Below, one piece after another: positions 35,587-44,049 of a stretch of 64,000 bases of DNA. Position numbers and translations under genes: made by a program. The notes beneath the pieces are model-generated. The model made no database searches and was not told the DNA's origin. It saw only the letters and a list, made by a program, of their open reading frames with translations. Source of the stretch: Panaeolus papilionaceus (taxonomy: Eukaryota; Basidiomycota; Agaricomycetes; Agaricales); assembly GCA_015501605.1 (NCBI GenBank), contig JADNRZ010000004.1:1860001-1924000 (forward strand). The letters are read 5' to 3'. Positions within the stretch are counted from its first letter, which is position 1. Each line of letters opens with the position of its first letter.

Positions 35587-36205
35587 TCAAAACTCCGACA
35601 TACCCACATCTATACTTCGACACCCCAAAACCAATTCTCCGTCCTACACAAAATAATTTACATCAGGACCTCCTCGATCCACATTCGACACTTGTACTCA
35701 CCTTGTGAATCCCATTCGGATCACAACACGCAGGCTCCATTCCACAGAACCCATCCACGCCCATCCCGAACATGTCCATAGGCTTACATCTCACCGCGAC
35801 GCCTCCGTCATTGAAGTCGTGCTTCATCTTGAGCAGTACGAAGAGGTTGGTGATGAGTGGTGTTTCGACCTTGATTTGCAGACGATGGGGTTAGCGAACA
35901 TTGGCAAGTGGGACGTGAGCCCGATAGATTACCTCTGCGATACCAGTACAGCACATTCGAATATTTGGCTCAGAGCATTGGAGAGGCGACGCGATCTTGG
36001 ATAGTCTATCAGCTGTCGATGGTTTTTTCTACTCGTCATCTAGAATGAGCATCGCAAAACTTGCATGACAATTGATTGTGCGGATTACCTTAGGTGCATT
36101 CGACACAATGGCATGCCATACGATACCAACACAGAAGAGAGTGAGGCATGTAATTGTGATGAGCTTCGTCGGGATTCTGAATCGTACAGGGCCTCTGGAG
36201 ATCAT
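35587..36205 (-). CDS. Divergent class I-like hydrophobin, 134 residues
   Basis: Four exons: 36089..36205, 35933..35995, 35702..35869, 35587..35643. All introns are phase 0, at the same places as in the two clear hydrophobins at 48 and 52 kb. The predicted protein has a hydrophobic leader (TKLITITCLTLFCVGIVWHA) and, after it, eight Cys spaced C-7-CC-32-C-13-C-5-CC-14-C. The 52 kb hydrophobin is C-6-CC-32-C-13-C-5-CC-12-C. The C4-C5 loops share positions (CKPMDMFGMGVDGFC against CSPIDVLGIGSGGAC). It is oddly Met-rich and hydrophilic between CC and C4. One acceptor is AAG. Hydrophobins coat aerial hyphae and spores. Whether this copy is expressed is unknown. Confidence 0.7.
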
Positions 36206-36822
36206 GGTGGCAAGAAGTCAGAAGAGAAATACTACGCTATCGCTCTCTCGGAGTTTGGTGGTCGTTTATGATAACGCAGAACAACAAACCCTGACATACG
36301 TGGAACATTTCTTCAAGTTACGGGACAAGTGAATAAGTAAGTAAACTGCAAACGGGGTCAGCTCCAACCTGTCAAGGTCGGTGGCCTATACATGCATTAA
36401 AGAAGCACAATCCGGAACTGCACATGCGTTGCAGTGTCAATCATTATTGACAGGAGCTCCAAATCATCGACACGGGTGGGATAAGATTGGAACGAATTGA
36501 ATGTATTATCATCGGAATATAACTGGGGCCAGAATTAAATTAGATACATAACTAATGAACAAAATAAAACACCATCCTCGATTCGGGCAATCAAGACGGC
36601 CTTTGCGTGGCTCGGGGAAAGCAGAGCAGTGAATGACGACCAGGAACACGACGCTAAATGATATCATATCTGTCAATGAGCACCCTAAAATGCGTCACTG
36701 AGAGATGTGCGCCCTGTCGAATGTGGCAGGTGTGAGATAGAGTTTTGGGCGACTTCGGACTCGTGAGAGCGTGCGTGGAAATACGACGACGTCGAAGGCG
36801 CTATGCTCTCTAGGCTTGACTA
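36206..36822. other. 617-bp gap between hydrophobin and FunK1 copy 1
   Basis: No gene seen. The right part (about 36,770-36,822) is homologous to the 3' flank of FunK1 copy 2 (about 47,664-47,700). Confidence 0.4.
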
Positions 36823-39363
36823 TCACGCCTGGCAGATAGACCCTTCCTCTGTCGGGGGGGCAGGCGACCCACCTCTAGAACCTCTGTGATCGAAGGGATT
36901 CTCCTCCCGAATTCGCTTCGCTCCGGGACTATCTTCAGGCGAGTCTTCAGGGAGGCGCTTCGTCCCAGATGCAGGAGTATGGCTGATTGAGTCGCTTCTG
37001 TCATTCGTGGATCGCTTCGGCGTAACTGGGTGAGGAATAGCGGTGGTCACAGAGGCAGAGGCGTCACTGAGGAGCGTCTGATAGCGTAAGATAGCTTTGT
37101 CTACGAGGCGAAGGAATGTCCCGTAGTCTTGTTTTGACTCGTCGGATTGCTGAAGAGAAACAAGTGGGAAATCCGTTCTGAGCCATGCTGGAGGCTCTGA
37201 ATTGGGGTCAGGCTCTGCTTGGTCGTCCAAGGTCGTCTCATTCATCGCCGTTCGCTGCGCAGCTTTCTTCTCAATTTTGGGCTTCAAAAATTGTCGGAGA
37301 TCGGTAAGCAAAGTTTTGAAGACTGGGTCCCACCCAACTGCAGGTTTGAGTGAGTGGGTAGGTCCCAACACCTCATATTTTTTACCCGAAGCGATGGCCA
37401 TGCTTTCTTCGAAGTTGTCGAGGAATCCTGGTCGTTGCATGTCCGATAGTTCATGTACCCATACTCTGTTTCCAGAGCGTTGAATTTCGTACGCCATTGT
37501 GGTCCAGAGAAGGACCCAAAAGAAAGACTCCAAATCGTCGAGATGGTTGTGCGGGAACTGGTACTTGTGCTCTTCTTTGTTGCTAAGAATCATATAAGAC
37601 TGGAATGCATAAGTCCCCTGAAATATTGGTTAGTATCAGGGCACCATAATGAATCAACAATATAAAGGACGCACCGTACGGGAATCAATGCCATAATGCG
37701 ATGTCACGGTCTCGATGAAAAGACCGAGGTCAAGGTCAATTAGCATGCCGCGATTGCCGTTGGAAGCACCATCTTTGCCTAGCAGAACGTTGTTGAGACT
37801 GATATCACGATGGAGAATGCCTATTTCCCATAATTGCATGTGCCCTAATTAATTGCGTTAGTGATGGCTTTTTAGAAATTGGGACAGCACTGACCTGCAA
37901 CGGCATCTCGGAATGCACGAAGAAATTGCATCGGGTCCTGGAATTGGGCGATGGGTAATCCATGCTGCTCCAGGAGGATGAAGTATCGCTCTCGGTCGCG
38001 GAAGTTCTCGGGCATGTCCATGCGGGTTCCCTTCCGAAGATCTGATACTTTGAAGCTCCTCATGTAGCCAACCATCTTCCCGACACCAGTAATGTTGGGA
38101 GCGTGCTTGTTGATATGTTCGAGTAACTCCCACTCGGTCGGGCTACGGCATACCGAACGTGAGCATTCCTTCAGCATAAACTCATTGCCCTGCTCGTCCT
38201 TGACCTTCCAACAGATCGTCTTCCTTCCGTGGATGGCGTTTGAGGACCATGTAAGGCCCAGAACAGTGAGATCCATGTCTCCTTTGCCGATATCGATGCA
38301 AATCTTTCGTTGGTATTGGCGAGGCGCAGGGGGTGTGGAGGTGCTGTCCGTACTGGGAATGGGGACGAACGAAACAGTCGGATCGAGACCGACGAGATTG
38401 CGCTCAGGGTTACACGTAAGGAGGATCATGCGAACGAGGACATCGAGGTTCTCCCTGTACGGAATCCACTTTGAAAGCATACCACCACAGTGGTCAAAGT
38501 AATAGAGGCCGACCTCCTCTTGATTCATCATGACCACATAGACGAACGTCCTATGGCGTTGTGAGTTAAAGCATGCCCTGAAGCAAGGGATGTGTTAGAG
38601 GGTAATCGTTCACAGAGATATCAACGTACCTAGCATACATGGCTGCCTGACAGAAAAGTTGTGCCTCGGTGTCTTTGCATCCCTTCATCTTAATATCGAT
38701 TGGGGTGAGACAAGTGGTGTAGGTGCGCACGTCCTTCTTGATCCATGGATGCAATTTTGGATCCGTGAAGTCGAACTCTTCTGGTGTTCCCGTGATAGTC
38801 AGGTCCACAAGAGAGTAGCCTGTTTTCGGTGGTGCGGTTGTGGCCCCTTGGTCGTTTTGCACTTCCGTGTGTTGGAGTCGAGTCCTGTGTGTGTCGATGA
38901 CGGTCCGCTTGTCCCCAAGGCGGAAGTGATCAAGAATTGATTGGATAAGTTCGACAGCCGGCGCGTACATGTCGTCTTCGCAAGAAGCGCGGTCGAAATC
39001 GGCGAGGTTTTGCTGATACGTGGAGCAAGATTCAAGATATTCCTGGCACATTTCATCAGTGGCAGTGGCCTTGAGCATGACCTCCATGGTAGTCGACTCA
39101 ATCAGCCATGTAGATCCATCGAGCTCTGAGCCTATGGCGTCCTTGATGGCTTCGGCGTTTCGCACCTCAGCTGACAGTGTCCCAGAAGAGCTCTCTTTTC
39201 GAGGAGTGTTTTGGTGTGGAAGCATGTTCCCGTTTGCGGCAGAATTGTTCACCATGGCACGTTTGCGTTCGCTATATTCTGTGCGGCCCTTTTCTTTCGC
39301 GCGAGCTATCTTGGTCTCGGTACTGTAGAGCGTAGAAAAGGCTGTTAGTTTGCCCTGAGACAT
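36823..39363 (-). CDS. FunK1-type protein kinase, copy 1
   Basis: Exons: 38630..39363, 37895..38577, 37675..37844, 36823..37617, total 2,382 nt and 793 residues. FunK1 is a fungal protein-kinase-like family greatly expanded in mushrooms, with largely unknown roles (family knowledge). Visible signatures are the N-terminal segment ACFNSQRHRTFVYVVMMNQ, the catalytic loop ILHRDISLNNVLL (HRD near residue 484), and the metal-binding segment LIDLDLG in place of DFG, keeping the Asp. PFHNHLDDLESFFWVL-like sequence (QFPHNHLDDLESFFWVLLW) follows, as in the family. The Ser/Pro/Lys-rich tail carries TPKRSTNDRSDS and SGTKRLPED. A seven-G run (36854-36860, C on the coding strand) shifts the last residues to PPTEEGSICQA; in copy 2 the equivalent end is basic (RKRKGPSARRDS). 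Confidence 0.85.
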
Positions 39364-39758
39364 GACGGTAAGTTGTATACGAAATCATAGAAAAACTCAC
39401 CGATTTATAGCTCTGGACAATGACAATGTCGCGGTAGTAATTCAAGTTTGATGGAATACTTGAGTTCATTGTTCGTCTGCGGTCTCTGAAATTTAGAGTC
39501 ACGTGGTCGCGATATTTCTTTTTTGAGTAATGATGCCCCTGTCCAAACCACTTGGCATTCGACCCAATTCCTTATCGCACACATCATGATAGGTTGGATG
39601 TCAACGCACAATGAGCTCTGAATCCCAAGGCATATAAAATTATGCGATGCCATTGTGCTGCTTTTGCAGAATCTTCTAGATCTGGCGGAAACCCGATTCT
39701 ACTGACTCAACTCTGAACTTACTCGATAGCATCGAGGGAGGCTACAGTGTATCTCTAG
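37673..39758. repeat. Inverted repeat, left arm (FunK1 5' two-thirds)
   Basis: 2,086 bp that reappear in reverse orientation at 44050..46799. Subtracting the inserted element and its target duplication (664 bp), both arms have exactly the same length. All stretches I compared by eye are identical, including introns and 5' flank. Similarity drops sharply at both ends: two bases into the third intron on one side, and 5' of ctctag on the other. Confidence 0.9.
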
Positions 39759-40049
39759 TGGTCGTTGGTTTTCATCGTTATGATTACTATTACTGACACG
39801 TACATTAGAAGGCATCGCTTGGATGATTCCTGACTCTTGAACCCCCCATCTACCACACCCATCGCGCCTTGACATACATCGATTCTCCACCAATGTGCTG
39901 ACTACAGGATCGGCGGTCGGGCTCACTGACACCCTGACCTGGATACCAACATTTGCCTGAAGGAGCCCAGATGGTGGCCTTGTCGCAAGGGGATTTAGCG
40001 AAGATGAACCCACCAGATCTCTATGCTCTCCACCAAATGATAAGGGCTA
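39759..40049. other. Flank between FunK1 copy 1 and the LTR element
   Basis: A short piece (about 39,760-39,806, containing tgacacgtacattagaaggc) matches 42347-42393 on the other strand. This suggests the inverted arms once reached into a neighbouring gene. No complete gene here. Confidence 0.5.
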
Positions 40050-40351
40050 TGTAAGGGATAGGAATGCCCAGAAGCCAAGTTGATAATCGAGTGAGGAATC
40101 ATCCTGATCCCCACTGGCCTATATACTACATCGGATAAACTATCTACCGGTATGCTGTGCACTAAATCTAAGAATAGGCTAAGGCTATGCGATATCAAAT
40201 GATGGTGACGAAACAATCAGGAAAGGAGGCTGCGCACTACGACAGGGGTATCAATGATGCAACGGGCGGCTGTACAGTGATCTAGAGATGATGACCAGGC
40301 TGTGCACCGTAACCGCGCCAGGGTGGGGGTTCTGTGACAGATCCCCTGACA
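40050..40351 (-). repeat. LTR (3' LTR of the element in its own orientation)
   Basis: 302 bp, direct repeat of 41514..41815 at a constant offset of 1,464 nt, with TG...CA ends. Confidence 0.9.
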
Positions 40352-40389
40352 CTATCTCCCCATCTAGATTTGCTGCCCCAGCAAATCCC

Positions 40390-41412
40390 TTAGCTTCCAC
40401 GTCTACCGCCTCGTCCACTGCGCTCCCGGAAAACCACACCGCGACCACCCCTTGAAGGAGCGGTGGGGGGGATAGGGTTCCCAAGAGTGGGCGCAAGTGC
40501 TGAGAAGTGGGCTCTCATCGCATCAATGCTCATCGGCGAGCCAGGCGAGAGTGCCGGGGTAGGATTGGCGGTCTGCATCACGGCTGTAGGCGCAATGGGA
40601 GTGTTGGGCTGGTTCACAGGTGTCGTCGAAGCTGATCGAGCACCTGGGGTAGCCACCGGTGAAGGTGGGGCGGCCGTGTTCATGACGATGGAGGGGACGA
40701 CCGGAGTAGAGCCTGGAGCAGGGGTAGGAGTTGCCGACGGTGCTGCAGGGGTTAGAGCGGCGGACTGAGGAATTGATGGTGGCGAGGGGGGCTGAGTGGC
40801 CGGAGCAGCCTGAACGATGGGAACAGGGGCTTCACGGAACTTCCCAGCGGTTGGCCTCCCACTGGCATCACGAGCGGGACCCGGAGCATCCCGCTGCCTA
40901 GGAGCGCGGACTCGACGACGAGCGAGCCGCTTGCCCAATACGACGAGGGCATTACCAACTTGAGAGTCGGTACCGCGAATAGAGACGTGGCGGGCACCAG
41001 CTGATCCGTCCTTTACCTCAAAGGCTCGGATGTGCGCACCAGATAAGTCATGGATCTGTTTAAGACCCCTTCCACCTCGCCCAACCAGGTGCGCTGCCAT
41101 CGCGTCGGGTACAATGACAGTGAGCAACTGCTGATCGGGTTTGTCGTCCTTCTGAGGGTAGGTGCCCGACATATGAAGGTGGGTGGGAATAGTGCCTTGT
41201 GGGGGAGTAGGAGCCGGTGGGGCGGGAGGCTCAGCCTTCTTCCGCTGACGGCGAGAGGGTTGGGTAGGTGCGATAGCTGCAATAGTCTGTTGGGTAGAGA
41301 GCTGGTTGGTGACGGAGCGAAGCTCCTCCTGGAGCAGCCTCATCCGCTCATAGAGTTGGTCGAACTGTTCAGTGACGAATTCTTCCAAGGACATCTCTGG
41401 TGTAGTAGACAT
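40390..41412 (-). CDS. Gag-like protein with KH domain and RGG tail
   Basis: 340 residues, single exon, filling nearly the whole space between the LTRs. Residues 8-45 form a heptad-like helix (EQFDQLYERMRLLQEELRSV) suited to multimerisation. Residues about 95-168 are a type I KH domain with the GxxG loop as GRGG (111-114), preceded by LLTVIVPDAMAAHLV and followed by HVSIRGTDSQVGNALVVLG. The rest is Pro/Ala/Thr-rich. The last 20 residues are an RGG/RG box (GGRGVVFRERSGRGGRRGS). KH and RGG modules bind RNA (family knowledge). I infer that here they replace the CCHC zinc knuckle of ordinary Gag proteins in packaging element RNA. No capsid fold can be confirmed by eye. Confidence 0.8.
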   Translation of the reverse strand: MSTTPEMSLEEFVTEQFDQLYERMRLLQEELRSVTNQLSTQQTIAAIAPTQPSRRQRKKAEPPAPPAPTPPQGTIPTHLHMSGTYPQKDDKPDQQLLTVIVPDAMAAHLVGRGGRGLKQIHDLSGAHIRAFEVKDGSAGARHVSIRGTDSQVGNALVVLGKRLARRRVRAPRQRDAPGPARDASGRPTAGKFREAPVPIVQAAPATQPPSPPSIPQSAALTPAAPSATPTPAPGSTPVVPSIVMNTAAPPSPVATPGARSASTTPVNQPNTPIAPTAVMQTANPTPALSPGSPMSIDAMRAHFSALAPTLGNPIPPTAPSRGGRGVVFRERSGRGGRRGS

Positions 41413-41513
41413 TGGGAGCAGGGTGTGGGCGAAGGGTAGGGCTTGTAGGATGAGGAGTAGATGGTGTGCAGTGAGCTAGGGAGGTGCAGACTGCTGTAGA
41501 GACTCGATTATGA

Positions 41514-41815
41514 TGTAAGGGATAGGAATGCCCAGAAGCCAAGTTGATAATCGAGTGAGGAATCATCCTGATCCCCACTGGCCTATATACTACATCGGAT
41601 AAACTATCTACCGGTATGCTGTGCACTAAATCTAAGAATAGGCTAAGGCTATGCGATATCAAATGATGGTGACGAAACAATCAGGAAAGGAGGCTGCGCA
41701 CTACGACAGGGGTATCAATGATGCAACGGGCGGCTGTACAGTGATCTAGAGATGATGACCAGGCTGTGCACCGTAACTGCGCCAGGGTGGGGGTTCTGTG
41801 ACAGATCCCCTGACA
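41514..41815 (-). repeat. LTR (5' LTR of the element in its own orientation)
   Basis: Second copy of the 302-bp terminal repeat, followed by the GGCTA target duplication at 41816-41820. Confidence 0.9.
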
Positions 41816-42116
41816 GGCTAGTCATCTAGGAGTAGTTACCAGGTGTAAGGCTGGTGTTGCGCTTGTATTTACTTTGTTGTTTTGATGAGGTAGCATTTTC
41901 TTCTGCTATATCTTGCAGCTTTCGTATCCATTTTATTCGAATCCACCTCTAATGCTAAAGCTAAAGAGTACTGTTCTCTATCACATGTCAACGAGTGACC
42001 GAAGGCCAACACTGTGGCAGGCCTCGAATGGCTTACCCTCCACATGGACTGTCTACATACAACCTGGACAGACGCTCCACAAAGTGTCATGGCTTCAATT
42101 TAATATTTAATTAGGT

Positions 42117-42353
42117 TTACCCAATTGTTGGTGCTGCACTGCCTGAAACGACTGCGTTGACACCGAGATTCCTACTTCCATGCAGGCTGGACCCGTTGTA
42201 CACTGTCGATGCCTATAAGTAATATGAATACTGGTGTGATGAATGGATGTACGGTTAGTGCAGGTTCTGGATTGTGTTGGTGGTTGTCGATCTTGATTCT
42301 TGATGAGGAGGCAGAACTTACGGCTTCTGATTCGAACTTGAGTTTGATGCCTT
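42117..42353 (-). CDS. Two candidate exons of an unrecognised gene, 5' part missing
   Basis: Exons 42322..42353 and 42117..42212 splice in frame (GTAAGT donor, TTATAG acceptor) to GIKLKFESEA followed by ASTVYNGSSLHGSRNLGVNA and a stop after APTIG. The composition is rich in Gly, Ser, Asn and Val, like a beta-rich protein, and not like random DNA. The upstream exons, which should donate in phase 1, are not found between 42.36 and 43.0 kb. The first 8 nt of the exon and its preceding intron end are also present near 39,766-39,800 in the left flank, so this gene was probably cut by the rearrangement that made the inverted repeat. Confidence 0.35.
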
Positions 42354-42936
42354 CTAATGTACGTGTCAGTGATAGTAATCATAATGATGGAGGATTGGTT
42401 GGTGTTTGATAAGATGAGCACGAGGAGAATGAGATAGATTTTTATTTTAAACTACTTCGTAATTGAGTCGCAACCTCACGCGGACTCCCCAAATGACGCT
42501 CACATGTAGCAGGTTCCAACTCATTTATTTATTCCTTCTGTGAGCCATTCAATATGCTATATCTGACCACATAAATTGGAGAGAGGTTATTTTAATCTGC
42601 TAGGTATGTAAGCTTATTCGGTTCATGTACGAATATGATGTGGTTGATAGGTAATGGCGCTTGCATGTCATCTACATCTGTCCCAAATGTTGGGGTGCTA
42701 AAATGATGAACATATCATCTGTGCATGCCGTTATTGAGTCAAAGCATGCTACTTGTCTAATTTTCCACAGGTCACCCACTTTTAAATAGGAAGGCCAATC
42801 AAATGTCTTGGCTGGGCGTCAAATTTAGAACCATTGCGTTGTGCAATTCAGTAACCTCCACACTTCGGCTACTTCAACAAATACAAGACCACTTATATGA
42901 TTCTCTGAATTATGTAACATCGGAGGCTTGAAATCG
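42354..42936. other. 583-bp gap upstream of the small secreted protein
   Basis: AT-rich with no ORF of interest. A TATA-like GCATAAATA at about 42937-42945 precedes the next gene. Confidence 0.4.
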
Positions 42937-43001
42937 CATAAATACAGGACGAATGCTCGTCTAGCTACATACCTAACAGTGTATCGAAACATTTCAACAC
43001 C

Positions 43002-43259
43002 ATGAAATTTCTCACCATCCTCGCTATCGCCCTCCCTTTCGCTACCCAAGCAAACACATGGAGCTGCTTCTGCTGCCCCGATGAGGTTGCATCCAAGGCA
43101 ATCTACCCCACCTACAAATGCGGCGAAAAGATGTCCGGTGTGAGCTACGATGCGGGTGGAATTTTCACCTTGGCTCACTGGTATGGGCTCAGTAACGGGC
43201 AAAAGGACGACTATGAGCTTTGCTGCTATAAAGGTGGCGCCGACGTTCATTGCTACTAA
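43002..43259 (+). CDS. Small secreted cysteine-rich protein, 85 residues
   Basis: Single exon. The N-terminus MKFLTILAIALPFATQA is a clear signal peptide with likely cleavage after TQA. The mature 68 residues hold seven Cys (WSCFCC, YKC, ELCC, VHC) and end in HCY. The spacing does not match hydrophobins, cerato-platanins or other small-protein families I know. Such proteins are typical candidate effectors or surface proteins in basidiomycetes (inference). A TATA-like element lies about 60 bp upstream. It sits alone in the spacer between the FunK1 arms, next to an LTR element, in a segment present only on the right side of the palindrome. Confidence 0.7.
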   Translation: MKFLTILAIALPFATQANTWSCFCCPDEVASKAIYPTYKCGEKMSGVSYDAGGIFTLAHWYGLSNGQKDDYELCCYKGGADVHCY

Positions 43260-44049
43260 TCGCGTAGGATGCCTTCTTGCCTTTGTTTTCCCGTTGTTAG
43301 ACTGACTTGATTATGATGAATTTAGATCTTGCTGCAACAATTGAACCATCATTATTTTCTTCGAATGGGTTTTCACAACGGATAGCGATATACATGACAA
43401 CCCTCTCTTTCGTTCCAAAACCAAATGTACAACTCCTCTAGTTTCATTAATTATACAAACCATGAATGCGACCCATTAGTCCTGTGTCAACATTTTCTTC
43501 GATATCGCAACCTTGCCTGACTCGCTGTCTTTGCAGCCACAGGTCCATTTCGCTCATTCACAGGCCCAACGTCGAACAATGGAATGAAAAGATCTGCATT
43601 TTCAAGAGTAATATACAGAAATTATGAGCTGAAATGACTCACACTATTACTGGTTTGATGGTCGACAACCATTGTTAGATGGCCGATCCACAGTTGGGTG
43701 GTCTTCGTACGGATGCAGATGCTAATGCTCATTGTTTAAAAATATCAACTCATGCAATGGTATCACGGCTTCCAATATATCTACCAAAATCATTTACCCT
43801 TTTTTGGATGTATAGGGCTGTGAAACCAAGGTTGTGGAATAGTCGAAACCCAGTGGTACGTGAAGGAAGATGACACAAAATACATGGAAGAGGGTTTTCT
43901 GTAAGTTGACATCCCGATAAGCTACCTTCAGTAACACGGAGAGAGGGTAATATAAAAATGGATAAAATAACGGTAAAAGAAAATAAAACTCTAAATCTGT
44001 TGGAGGTCATTCCTCTAGTAAATATGGGGTGGTAGCTAGACAATGACCG
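43260..44049. other. 790-bp gap in the palindrome spacer
   Basis: AT-rich with no recognisable gene. It ends where the right arm of the inverted repeat starts. Confidence 0.4.

Larger units (their letters stand above)
40050..41815 (-). mobile_element. Non-autonomous gag-only LTR retrotransposon (TR-GAG-like)
   Basis: 1,766 bp bounded by 302-bp direct repeats that start TG and end CA and are flanked by a 5-bp target duplication GGCTA (40045-40049 and 41816-41820). The two LTRs differ at one position I can see (taaccgcg against taactgcg), so the insertion is young. The element lies on the minus strand. A purine-rich tract, GATGGGGAGATAG, sits directly upstream of the 3' LTR (about 40352-40364). 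The primer-binding site after the 5' LTR reads TCATAATCGAGTC, and I cannot match it to a tRNA. The internal region is almost entirely one gag-like ORF, with no protease, reverse transcriptase or integrase. It must depend on a partner element elsewhere. Confidence 0.9.

Noticed and set aside
35705..36332. Plus-strand ORFs over the third hydrophobin
   Set aside because: They are antisense to the four hydrophobin exons and lack conserved features.
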